A stretch of 64,000 nucleotides of DNA from Methylococcaceae bacterium (GTDB lineage Bacteria > Pseudomonadota > Gammaproteobacteria > Methylococcales > Methylomonadaceae). The translations under genes were made by a program, and so were the position numbers. The notes under the pieces are model-generated. The model was not told where the DNA came from and did no database searches. It worked only from the letters and a program-made list of their open reading frames with translations. Location: positions 124,001 through 188,000 of the forward strand of contig SPJS01000060.1 in NCBI GenBank assembly GCA_006844705.1. The letters run 5' to 3'. Of this stretch, positions 37,001-45,651 are shown piece by piece (positions within the stretch are counted from its first letter, which is position 1; the number at the start of each line of letters is the position of its first letter).

Positions 37001-38089
37001 ATGCAAAAAATAACACAAAACAAATGGTTACTCCCTGTGCTTTCCGGCGTTGCATTATTGCTGGTGGTGTTATATTCACTGGGCATTATTGGTGGGCCGG
37101 AAAAAACCAATCCCGGTACGACGCCACACACGTTGGCGGCCTTGCCGGTCGGTGCAAAAACCTTGACTGTAGGCAAAGAGCTGACTGATAACACGCTGTC
37201 ATGGCCGGGCACCTTACGTTCTCGCAGCGTGGCTAAACTGGCGCCTAAATTGAATGCGCGTATTCTTGAAGTCACCGTCAATGTAGGGGATGCCGTCAAG
37301 CAAGGGGATGTACTTGCGCGCCTTGATAAACAGGGTTTACAGGCGGCTTACCAGGAAGTGAGTGCCGTGTTGCAGGCGGCGCGGGCGCATGCCAAACAGG
37401 CCATTGCTGATGAAAAAAGAACCAAGGATCTGTACAGCAAAGAAGCGGCTACGCGGCAAACGCTAGAGGCGGTTGAAGCACAGGCTAAAGCGGCCAGAGC
37501 AGCCGTAGCGCAAGCCGCCAGTGCGCTCAAACAGGTTAAAGTCAATCTCAATGAAAATGTTATTAAAGCCCCTTTTGACGGCATTATCAGCGAACGCTTG
37601 AAAGAACCCGGCGATATGGGCTTGCCAAATGATCCGATTGTTATTCTGCAAAAACCGGATGATTTGCAATTGCAGGCGGCAATACCCACGCGCTGCGCCA
37701 AGCGAATCGTATTAGGGCAACAGGTGGATATTCGCATCGACAGTCTTAATCGTAGAGTCACCGGAAAAATAGATGAAATTGTGCCGGAAATAGATCCGCA
37801 TACCCGCACGCAACGTGTCAAAGCCGCCTTGTCTTCGTCCGAAGGCTTGATTCCCGGCTTGTTTGCCTGGCTGGAACAAAGCTGTGAGGATGATCAGGAT
37901 GTGTTGTTGGTGCCACAGTCTGCAGTGCAAACGTTTGGCCAATTGGAAGCGGTGAAAATTGTGCACGATGACCAGGTATACACGCGTCATATCCGCACCG
38001 GAAAAACTAAGGGCGAGAAACTGGAAGTGTTATCCGGCCTGCGTGAAGGCGAAACTATTTTGATGGATGCCGGGAATGCACATGAGTAA
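37001..38089 (+). CDS. RND efflux periplasmic adaptor (membrane fusion protein)
   Basis: About 362 residues. An N-terminal membrane anchor (WLLPVLSGVALLLVVLYSLG) is followed by the lipoyl-like half KLAPKLNARILEVTVNVGDA, a helical hairpin (AVLQAARAHAKQAIADEKRT ... AAVAQAASALKQVKVNLNEN), then VIKAPFDGIISERLKEPGDM and the beta-barrel. It bridges the RND pump and the TolC-like channel. MQKITQNKW at 37001 is preferred over a codon at 36980 that lies inside the TolC gene. The end overlaps the pump gene. Confidence 0.93.
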   Translation: MQKITQNKWLLPVLSGVALLLVVLYSLGIIGGPEKTNPGTTPHTLAALPVGAKTLTVGKELTDNTLSWPGTLRSRSVAKLAPKLNARILEVTVNVGDAVKQGDVLARLDKQGLQAAYQEVSAVLQAARAHAKQAIADEKRTKDLYSKEAATRQTLEAVEAQAKAARAAVAQAASALKQVKVNLNENVIKAPFDGIISERLKEPGDMGLPNDPIVILQKPDDLQLQAAIPTRCAKRIVLGQQVDIRIDSLNRRVTGKIDEIVPEIDPHTRTQRVKAALSSSEGLIPGLFAWLEQSCEDDQDVLLVPQSAVQTFGQLEAVKIVHDDQVYTRHIRTGKTKGEKLEVLSGLREGETILMDAGNAHE

Positions 38090-41000
38090 AGACAACATGG
38101 AACCGCAAAAAGACAGTTTAACCATCAGCATTGTCAGGCTGTTTACCACATCGCACCTGTCATTACTGTTTTTGATTATCTCATTGCTGGCCGGGGCGGC
38201 GGCCTTGATATTGACGCCGCGCGAAGAAGACCCGCAAATCATCGTGCCGGTGATGGATGTTTTCGTACAATACCCCGGCGCGTCCAGCGAGGAAATTGAA
38301 ATGCTGGTGACCACGCCGCTGGAGATGTTGTTGCGTCAGATCAGTGGTGTGGAATATGTGTATTCGGCATCGCGTCCGGGTGAGTCTTTGGTGACGGTAC
38401 GCTTTTACGTGGGTGAGGATCTGGAGGAAAGCCTGATTAAAACCCGCGATAAACTACTCGCTCATCAAGACATGATTCCACCTGGCGTGACTAACTGGCT
38501 GGTCAAACCCGTGGAAATTGATGATGTGCCAACGGTGATGCTAACCCTGTCGCCGCAAACCGATGTCTATGATTCGCTGGCCATACGCCGCATTGCCGAT
38601 GAGTTGATCGAGCGCTTGCGTACCACGGAAGACATTGGCAAAAGCTGGGTGGTGGGTGCTGCATCCCGGCAGATTTCTGTGTATCCCGACCCGGTTAAAC
38701 TAGCATCCAGGCAAATTACCCTGATGGAAGTCAAACAGGCCTTGGCCAACAATAATGTGAATGTGCAGGCGGGCGCCTTTGACCGCGGCGGACGGCAAAT
38801 CCTGGTGGAAGCCGGGCCGCATTTTACAACCCCGCAACAGGTCGCGGCCACCGTCATAAAAAGCCTGAATGGGCGTCTGGTTTACCTGCGTGATGTGGCA
38901 GAGATTATTGATGGTGCGCAAGATCCGGCACACTACACGCGCATCGGTTTTGGTCCAGCCGTTAATGAAATGAAAACTATCGGGTATGCGGTGGGCAATG
39001 CGCCGGTGGCTGGAGAAGAGCGTGAAATGGTAACTATCGCGATTGCCAAACGCAAGGGCAGTAATGCGGTCAGTGTGGCCGAAAAAGTATTGCACATGAC
39101 CGAACAGATGCGTGGCACCATCATTCCTGATGATGTACTGGTCACCGTCAGCCGCGATTATGGCGAAACCGCCAACCATAAGGCAAATGAATTGATCAAG
39201 CACCTGGTGATTGCTGTGGTGACGATTATTTTTATTCTGGCTTTGTCACTGGGTTTGAAAGAATCATTGATAGTGTCACTGGCCGTGCCGATGACGTTTG
39301 CCGTGACCTTATTTTGCGATCTGGTGTTTGGGTATACGATTAACCGGGTGACGTTGTTTGCATTGATTTTGTCTTTGGGCTTGCTGGTGGATGACCCGAT
39401 TGTGGATGTGGAGAATATTCACCGGCATTACAAACTGCGTAAAGAACCGCCACTGCGCGCCTTGTTGACCGCCGTTGATGAAGTCAGACCGCCAACGATA
39501 CTGGCGACGTTTGCCGTAATTCTGTCATTTGTACCGATGTTTTTTATCACCGGCATGATGGGGCCGTACATGGCACCGATGGCATTTAATGTGCCCATAG
39601 CCATGCTGCTGTCGCTGATTATTGCCTTTACCGTCACACCGTGGGCCAGTTATCGCCTGCTGCGCAGTGACTATGGCAAGGCTGAAGACAAGCCCTTTGA
39701 TATTAAAAAAACCTTCGGCTTTAGACTGTATCGCTCTATCGTTCAGCCGATTATCGCCAGCAACACGCGCATCCGCTGGTTTTTACTGGCCGTGTTTATC
39801 GCGTTTGTTGCATCCACCATGCTGGCGGTCACGCGGGTCGTACCGCTTAAACTGTTGCCGTTTGATAACAAGAACGAGCTGCAGTTGATTATCGACATGC
39901 CGCGCGGCACTACGTTGGAGCAAACCGATGCAGTCGTCGCTGCAGTCGGGCGCTATCTGTCAACAGTCAATGAAGTGACCGACTACCAAAGCTACGTCGG
40001 TGTGTCGTCACCGATGGATTTTAACGGCATGGTGCGCCATTATTATTTGCGTCAGGGCAGTTTTGTCGGCGATATTCGTATCAATCTGCTGGAAAAGGAA
40101 AAACGGGTGCAACAGTCGCATGAAATTGCCTTGCGTATGCGACCCGACATTGAACGCATTGCCAAGCAGTTTGGTGCCAATATCAAGATTGTCGAACTGC
40201 CGCCAGGGCCGCCGGTATTATCGACCCTGGTGGCCGAAGTTTATGGGCCAGCGGGAGCCAGTTATCAACAATTGATTGAGGTCTCCAATGATGTGCGTGC
40301 GCGTATGCAACAAACCGCTGGGGTGGTCGATGTGGATGATTATGTCGAAGCAGACCACGAACAACTGCATTTTAAATTGAACCGTGAAAAGGCCGCCCTG
40401 AACGGTGTCACGGCTGAACAGGTGGCACACACGTTAAAACTGGCGTTGCAAGGGCAAACAGCCGGAACGGTACACATCGTGACAGAAAGACAGCCCTTAT
40501 TGATTCATTTGCAGTTACCGCGCGCCTTGCGTTCATCGGCGGCGGATTTGCTGGCTTTACGCGTCAAAACCGATCAAGGCAAGTTAATCCCGTTGAGTGA
40601 AATCGGACACATGGCGCAGGAAAATGGTAGCCGCACAATTTTTCACAAGAACCTGAAGCGCTTGTCTTATGTGACCGCCGAAATGGCTGGGCGTAGCCCG
40701 GTGGAAGCGGTACTGGATTTAGCTGAAAGCATCGAAGCAAACCCGTTACCCCCTGGCTACCACGCAGATATGGCCGGTGAAGGGGAATGGAAAATTACCG
40801 TCGATGTCTTCCGCGATCTGGGCCTGGCCTTCGCGGCGGCGATGGTGATGATCTATGTCTTGCTGGTGGGACAGACCGGTTCGCTGGGCATCCCGCTGAT
40901 TATGATGATTGCCATTCCCTTAACAGTGATCGGCATTATGCCGGGCTTCTGGTTTATAAACTTGTTTACCCAGGAGGTGGGTGAGTATGCCAACCCGGTG

Positions 41001-41357
41001 TATTTTACGGCGACAGCCATGATCGGCATGATCGCACTGGCCGGCATTGTGGTTAGAAACTCCATCATCCTCATCGACTTTATTGAACGCACTTATAACC
41101 GCGATGAAGAGATTACCCTGGCAGAAGCATTAATAGAAGCGGGCGCAACACGCATGATACCGATCTTTTTAACCGCCATTACCGCAGTCTTCGGTTCTGC
41201 CATGATCGTACTCGATCCGATATTTTCCGGGCTGGCCTGGAGCTTTATCTTCGGCATCATTGCATCCACCCTGTTTTCGCTGGTGGTGATACCGGTGGTG
41301 TATTACTTGATTATGCAGGATAAACCAAAAAATGACGATATCCCTGAATCGGGTTGA
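38082..41357 (+). CDS. RND efflux transporter permease
   Basis: About 1090 residues, twelve membrane helices and two large periplasmic loops. TM1 is followed by the PN1 block QIIVPVMDVFVQYPGASSEE. TM4 carries the proton-relay aspartates in LSLGLLVDDPIVDVENIHRH. The second half repeats the plan, with GMIALAGIVVRNSIILIDFI. This is the HAE/AcrB-type fold, in a branch with unspecified substrates. The start ATGAGTAAAG at 38082 overlaps the adaptor stop; 38067 is an in-frame alternative adding five residues. With the two preceding genes it makes a complete tripartite pump. Confidence 0.94.
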   Translation: MSKDNMEPQKDSLTISIVRLFTTSHLSLLFLIISLLAGAAALILTPREEDPQIIVPVMDVFVQYPGASSEEIEMLVTTPLEMLLRQISGVEYVYSASRPGESLVTVRFYVGEDLEESLIKTRDKLLAHQDMIPPGVTNWLVKPVEIDDVPTVMLTLSPQTDVYDSLAIRRIADELIERLRTTEDIGKSWVVGAASRQISVYPDPVKLASRQITLMEVKQALANNNVNVQAGAFDRGGRQILVEAGPHFTTPQQVAATVIKSLNGRLVYLRDVAEIIDGAQDPAHYTRIGFGPAVNEMKTIGYAVGNAPVAGEEREMVTIAIAKRKGSNAVSVAEKVLHMTEQMRGTIIPDDVLVTVSRDYGETANHKANELIKHLVIAVVTIIFILALSLGLKESLIVSLAVPMTFAVTLFCDLVFGYTINRVTLFALILSLGLLVDDPIVDVENIHRHYKLRKEPPLRALLTAVDEVRPPTILATFAVILSFVPMFFITGMMGPYMAPMAFNVPIAMLLSLIIAFTVTPWASYRLLRSDYGKAEDKPFDIKKTFGFRLYRSIVQPIIASNTRIRWFLLAVFIAFVASTMLAVTRVVPLKLLPFDNKNELQLIIDMPRGTTLEQTDAVVAAVGRYLSTVNEVTDYQSYVGVSSPMDFNGMVRHYYLRQGSFVGDIRINLLEKEKRVQQSHEIALRMRPDIERIAKQFGANIKIVELPPGPPVLSTLVAEVYGPAGASYQQLIEVSNDVRARMQQTAGVVDVDDYVEADHEQLHFKLNREKAALNGVTAEQVAHTLKLALQGQTAGTVHIVTERQPLLIHLQLPRALRSSAADLLALRVKTDQGKLIPLSEIGHMAQENGSRTIFHKNLKRLSYVTAEMAGRSPVEAVLDLAESIEANPLPPGYHADMAGEGEWKITVDVFRDLGLAFAAAMVMIYVLLVGQTGSLGIPLIMMIAIPLTVIGIMPGFWFINLFTQEVGEYANPVYFTATAMIGMIALAGIVVRNSIILIDFIERTYNRDEEITLAEALIEAGATRMIPIFLTAITAVFGSAMIVLDPIFSGLAWSFIFGIIASTLFSLVVIPVVYYLIMQDKPKNDDIPESG

Positions 41358-41375
41358 TTTTTTGGTGTTGTTAAG

Positions 41376-41397
41376 AGCCAGTCGTCCCTGACTGGCT
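41376..41397. terminator. Hairpin between convergent genes
   Basis: AGCCAGTC and GACTGGCT form a perfect 8-base stem with a 6-base loop, between the end of the RND pump gene and the end of the PEP-CTERM gene. The T run is short on both sides, so termination strength is uncertain. Confidence 0.55.
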
Positions 41398-41405
41398 GAA
41401 AACGA

Positions 41406-41609
41406 TTATCGTTTTAATTTTTGCATCAAAAAAACCAGTCCACCAAAACCGAGTAAAATCAAGGTTGATGGTTCTGGAACGGGGGTTCCTCCGCCGCCGC
41501 CAGGAATGCCTCCACCGCCTATAGGATCGGCGGCCAGACTCAACGGCGAAATTAAAGAAAGGATAATAAAGAAAATCAGGTTAAGTAGGGAGTGTTGATT
41601 TATTTTCAT
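41406..41609 (-). CDS. Minimal PEP-CTERM sorting-signal protein (67 residues)
   Basis: The protein has a signal peptide (LIFFIILSLISPLSLA), a glycine/proline linker of about 18 residues (GGGGIPGGGGGTPV), and then the complete PEP-CTERM tag: VPEPSTLILLGFGGLVFL and the basic end MQKLKR. Exosortase-type enzymes recognise P-E-P, cut and anchor or release the protein at the surface, usually with exopolysaccharide. Here almost nothing remains between export and sorting signals. No exosortase gene is in the window, so the host genome should have one elsewhere. A frame-internal deletion of a larger protein is possible. Confidence 0.85.
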   Translation of the reverse strand: MKINQHSLLNLIFFIILSLISPLSLAADPIGGGGIPGGGGGTPVPEPSTLILLGFGGLVFLMQKLKR

Positions 41610-41798
41610 TTAATATCTCGGTAATCAGTGAAACAATAAGGGAGATAGCTTCTTGGTTGAGTTGCTATGTGCCAAAAATATTTGACATAAATAAACATAG
41701 TCCAAATAAAATTTATATGTGAAATATATAAAATTTTTTTAAAATATTTCTTAGTCAATTTATTTTGACTGCTACGTTTAAAGGTTGGCGTTTAAAAA

Positions 41799-42803
41799 TT
41801 AAAAGCCCTCCAGAACAATTTTTCCCAGACTTTGACCGGTAGATATTAATTGGTGCGCCTGCTTCAGGTTGCTTGCATTGATGATGCCCAGCTGCTGGTG
41901 CAGGGTAGATGCAATTTTATGTTGCTCGCAAAGGATGGCAAGTTCGCTCAGGATGTCATGTTGCCTGATGATATCCGGTGTGTTGAACATGGAGCGGGTA
42001 TACATAAATTCCCAATACAGCGAGATGCTTTTTTGTTTTAATAGACGAATATCCAGCTGTTCTGGATCATCAATCAGGCCAAGTTTTCCCTGTGGTGCCA
42101 GACATTCGGCTAATTCCGAGAAATGTTGCTGGGTATGGGTCAGGCTACAGACATAGTCTACCTGTTCAATATCTAAAGCCTTCAGCTGGGGTTTTAATGC
42201 TTGATGATGGTCGATCACTCGATCGGCACCCATTTGTTTGACCCATTGTTGGGTTATGGGGCGTGATGCGGTCGCGATCACCGTCAATCCGGTAAGCACT
42301 TTTGCCAGTTGGATCATAATGGAGCCGACACCCCCGGCTGCTCCGGTGATGAGCAATGTTCCTGCATCTTTCATCGGTATTTGCATGCGGTCAAACAGTA
42401 ATTCCCAGGCGGTCAGGCCTGTTAAGGGCAGGGCGGCGGCATTTGTAAAACTCAGGTTTTGCGGTTTTAACGCGACGATGTTCTGATTAACACACTGATA
42501 CTGGGCATTACATCCCGGGTGTTGCAATGCGCCGGCATACCAGACTTCATCGCCCATGTTGAAGCGAGAGACTTTAGAACCTTTATCAATGACCACACCT
42601 GCAGCATCCCAGCCGAGTATTTTATATTCGCCTTCCGGCGGGCTCACCCGTTGACGGATTTTAAGATCTACCGGATTAACCGCAATGGCCTTGATTTCGA
42701 CCAGGATATCATTCTTCTCTGGAGAAGGCGTTGCGGTTTCAATATCCAGCAGGTATTCGGGGTGTTCCAGGGGGAGGATGTGTTGATAGGCGATGGCTTT
42801 CAT
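41799..42803 (-). CDS. Zinc-type alcohol dehydrogenase / quinone oxidoreductase (MDR superfamily)
   Basis: A 334-residue medium-chain dehydrogenase. The GroES-like N-terminal domain has VEIKAIAVNPVDLKIRQ and ILGWDAAGVVIDKGSKVSRF; the NADPH-binding fold has LLITGAAGGVGSIMIQLAKV. Catalytic zinc ligands are absent, as in quinone oxidoreductases and the zinc-binding alcohol dehydrogenase subgroup COG0604. Likely an NADPH-dependent quinone or enal reductase. Its start overlaps the end of the GGCT-like gene by 4 bases (ATGA), so the two are co-translated. Confidence 0.9.
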   Translation of the reverse strand: MKAIAYQHILPLEHPEYLLDIETATPSPEKNDILVEIKAIAVNPVDLKIRQRVSPPEGEYKILGWDAAGVVIDKGSKVSRFNMGDEVWYAGALQHPGCNAQYQCVNQNIVALKPQNLSFTNAAALPLTGLTAWELLFDRMQIPMKDAGTLLITGAAGGVGSIMIQLAKVLTGLTVIATASRPITQQWVKQMGADRVIDHHQALKPQLKALDIEQVDYVCSLTHTQQHFSELAECLAPQGKLGLIDDPEQLDIRLLKQKSISLYWEFMYTRSMFNTPDIIRQHDILSELAILCEQHKIASTLHQQLGIINASNLKQAHQLISTGQSLGKIVLEGF

Positions 42804-43261
42804 ACGGTGCGCGAAGTTTTAGACAAGTAAAGTGGATAATCGCCGCTTTCTATCAGACGCAGCTTTTCGGTCGGGTAATTATAAAGATAAACCCAGGCGG
42901 TGACCTGGTTTTGTGTCAGGTTAATTGGCAGTTGACGGCGGATATATTCGTGTGGTTTTGGGAATTTTTCGCTGCATTCTTCGTAATGATCCAGCCGACG
43001 CAGTAATTTTTCTATGGCAGGGCATTGATATATTTCACCGAAGATCTTGTTTTGAGAGTTAGGATCAAAGATTGCGCCGGGGTAGTTGTTGACGACGTAT
43101 AAATGACCTGGAAACCAGCCATAATGAACAAAATCACTGTAGTGACTTAAATAAGTGTAGGAAGGGTGGCCAATGGATTTACGCAAAGTACCGTACACAA
43201 ACAGCAGGTTTGACGATCCAGCTGCGGAGTAAGTTATTTCTTGTGACGGATTCAAATTCAC
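42800..43261 (-). CDS. Gamma-glutamylcyclotransferase-like (AIG2/GGCT fold) protein
   Basis: A 153-residue protein with the family hallmark NLLFVYGTLRKSIGHP, then GHLYVVNNYPGAIFDP, KIFGEIYQCPAIEKLLRRLD and DHYEEC with the likely catalytic glutamate, and YIRRQLPINLTQNQVTAWVY. Members convert gamma-glutamyl peptides to 5-oxoproline or act in related thiol turnover. The first in-frame codon is GTG at 43261 (coding NLNPSQEITYS); no ATG precedes the domain, so a GTG start is accepted. It lies back to back with RNase D (25 bases). Confidence 0.85.
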   Translation of the reverse strand: MNLNPSQEITYSAAGSSNLLFVYGTLRKSIGHPSYTYLSHYSDFVHYGWFPGHLYVVNNYPGAIFDPNSQNKIFGEIYQCPAIEKLLRRLDHYEECSEKFPKPHEYIRRQLPINLTQNQVTAWVYLYNYPTEKLRLIESGDYPLYLSKTSRTV

Positions 43262-43286
43262 GGTGAAAAAATGCTATTGTTTGCAC

Positions 43287-44465
43287 ATGACCATACAATA
43301 CATCGATAACGAAGAAAAACTATACGCCCTTTGCCATCAGATCAGTCTGGTTTCATGGATAGCGATTGATACCGAGTTTCTTAGAGAAAAAACCTATTAC
43401 CCCAAATTTTGTCTGTTGCAGGTGGCAACGCCCGATTGGGTCGCCTGCGTAGATCCGCTGCAACTCAATGATTTATCACCTTTATTTGAGCAGTTATATC
43501 GGCCTGATCTTACCAAAGTGCTGCATTCGTGTCGGCAGGATTTTGAAATTTTCTTCCAAATCACTGGAAAAGTTCCGCAGCCAGTGTTTGATACCCAGAT
43601 AGCCGCACCATTGTTGGGTTTTCAGGAAAATCCCGGTTATGCCATGCTGGTGTCCAGTTTTTTGAATGTCAATTTGAACAAGGCCCATACGCGTACGGAC
43701 TGGTCAGAGCGACCGTTGAGCGAGGCGCAAATCAAATATGCGGCGGATGATGTTATTTATCTTTGCCAGATTTATCAAATCATGTGTGAAAAGCTGGATG
43801 ATTTAGGCCGCTTGCAGTGGCTGGAAGATGATTTTAAGGCGTTGGAAAATCCGGGCTTGTATCAGCTTGAGCCAAAAAATGCCTGGCTGCGCATCAAGGG
43901 GAAAAACAAATTGACCGGCCGACAGTTGTCGATTATTCAGGCATTAAGCCTGTGGCGGGAAGAAACGGCACAGGACATGGACAAGCCACGTAACTGGCTG
44001 ATTCGCGATGAAATGCTGTTGGAGTTGGCGAAATTACAGCCGACCCATTTAGGTGAGCTGGCCAAGGTCAGGAATATCAATTCATCGTTTGTAGGTCGAC
44101 ATGGAAAAAAAACATGCGCATTAATTGCGCAAGCACGGGAACAATCGCCAATTCCATTACACGATGATAAACGCCCTCCAAAGAAGAGTCAGCAGCAGGA
44201 GGCTGTTCTGGATGTGATGACTGCAGTCGTTAGAATACGCGCGGAAGAAAATGCTCTCAATCCGGTTATCCTGGCGACCCGCAAGGATTTGGAAAAACTG
44301 CTGTTTGGTGAAGAGAATGTGCTGTTAAAAGGCTGGCGTTACAGTATGGTGGGTAAGGAGATACTGGACTTGTTGGAAGGGCGCCGCCATCTTGCCTTAT
44401 CGTTTGATGACGTAGCGGTCATTCCTGGTCGGGGTTCAGGGGGTGATGTGAATTCCATCCCCTGA
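43287..44465 (+). CDS. rnd: Ribonuclease D
   Basis: About 392 residues. The DEDDy 3'-5' exonuclease domain has WIAIDTEFLREKTYYP (Exo I), VLHSCRQDFEIFF (Exo II) and AQIKYAADDVIYLCQIY (Exo III with the Tyr). Two HRDC-type domains follow (IIQALSLWREETAQDMDKPR; DVMTAVVRIRAEENALNP). It trims tRNA and other RNA 3' ends. The start MTIQYIDNEEKL at 43287 is preferred to a GTG at 43263 that would add a Cys-rich octapeptide. No clear ribosome site precedes either. Confidence 0.95.
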   Translation: MTIQYIDNEEKLYALCHQISLVSWIAIDTEFLREKTYYPKFCLLQVATPDWVACVDPLQLNDLSPLFEQLYRPDLTKVLHSCRQDFEIFFQITGKVPQPVFDTQIAAPLLGFQENPGYAMLVSSFLNVNLNKAHTRTDWSERPLSEAQIKYAADDVIYLCQIYQIMCEKLDDLGRLQWLEDDFKALENPGLYQLEPKNAWLRIKGKNKLTGRQLSIIQALSLWREETAQDMDKPRNWLIRDEMLLELAKLQPTHLGELAKVRNINSSFVGRHGKKTCALIAQAREQSPIPLHDDKRPPKKSQQQEAVLDVMTAVVRIRAEENALNPVILATRKDLEKLLFGEENVLLKGWRYSMVGKEILDLLEGRRHLALSFDDVAVIPGRGSGGDVNSIP

Positions 44466-44476
44466 ACGCAACTGCA

Positions 44477-45409
44477 TTATCCGAGTAGGTGTTCCATCAC
44501 CATCATGATAATAAATCCCACCATCAACGAGAATGTGGCGGTGCGTGAGGTTCCGTTATTATGGGTTTGCGGGATGATTTCTTCACTGATTACAAATAAC
44601 ATGGCACCGCCGGCAAATCCCATGGCAACGGGCAGAACCTGGCCAAACAAAGCCACCATGGTTGCCCCCATGATGCCACCAATAGGCTCCATTAATCCGG
44701 TTAGGGTTGCGACCAACACCGCTTTCCATTTGTTATAGCCTAATGCGATCAGCGGCAGGGCAACGGCCAGGCCTTCCGGCAGGTTTTGCAGCCCAATGGC
44801 CATTGCCATGATCGTTCCGTGATTATCAAGGTTTCCGGCACCAAATACCACGCCGACGGAAATGCCTTCGGGAAAGTTGTGGATAGTCACGGCAAAAATA
44901 AACAGAGAGACTTTTTTGATTGAATCCAGGTCATATTCTGAATTTGTTTTGATATGCAGATGGGGCAGGCGATTATCAGTCAGGTGTAGAAAACCACCAC
45001 CAAACAACATGCCCAAAGACACAATCCACAACCCATGTCCCGGCCAGACTTCGTTACCGAATTCGATGCCCGGGATAATCAGGGCAAATGCTGTGGCTGC
45101 CAGCATGACGCCAGCAGACAAACCCAGCATACCGTTAAACAGACGCGGGGAGACGTGCTTTACAAAAATCGCAGGCAGGGCACCGATACCCGTGGCAAGA
45201 CCTGTCAGAATGCTGGCGAGAAAGCCGTAAACAGCGTATTCGCCATTTAACATGTACAAAGAAACAGTGGTTATTATCAGCAACAAAAACAGAGCAGAGC
45301 CAACAATCCCATAGCGTTGTTGTAGTGGTCTGTCCAGAAAGCGGTGGTAAATCGGCTGAGAATTAAGCCAGATGGATAAAGATTCAAATTTAGATTCAAA
45401 AGTTGCCAT
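44477..45409 (-). CDS. ZIP family divalent metal transporter
   Basis: A 310-residue membrane protein with about eight helices. The metal-transport motifs are FAVTIHNFPEGISVGVVFG (helix 4) and AMAIGLQNLPEGLAVALPLI (helix 5), and MEPIGGIMGATMVALFG follows. This is the GufA/ZupT-like ZIP subfamily, which imports Zn2+ or related ions. It is divergent from a TonB-dependent receptor 242 bases away and tail-to-tail with RNase D. Confidence 0.92.
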   Translation of the reverse strand: MATFESKFESLSIWLNSQPIYHRFLDRPLQQRYGIVGSALFLLLIITTVSLYMLNGEYAVYGFLASILTGLATGIGALPAIFVKHVSPRLFNGMLGLSAGVMLAATAFALIIPGIEFGNEVWPGHGLWIVSLGMLFGGGFLHLTDNRLPHLHIKTNSEYDLDSIKKVSLFIFAVTIHNFPEGISVGVVFGAGNLDNHGTIMAMAIGLQNLPEGLAVALPLIALGYNKWKAVLVATLTGLMEPIGGIMGATMVALFGQVLPVAMGFAGGAMLFVISEEIIPQTHNNGTSRTATFSLMVGFIIMMVMEHLLG

Positions 45410-45651
45410 AGTTGATCTTCCCGTGTGTATTAATGAGTTATTACGGTGCAGATGTGGAATGCAGATAAGTCCCGATCGCAGATTGCAATGTGTTTAATTA
45501 ACCTTCAATTATAACCAATTAGATGAATGCTGTGTTGAAGAGCATGAAAACAAGCGTGTCGGGAAAAATTCCGTTTTTTCTTGCGGCTATAGCAATTGCA
45601 GTATGCATTAATTATGATCACACGATTTGTTAAGTAAATTGATAAGAATAA

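Noticed and set aside
45410..45651. Zur or Fur operator between ZIP and TonB receptor genes
   Set aside because: Only short partial matches (ATTATAACCA); nothing comparable to the box at 5963-5985.
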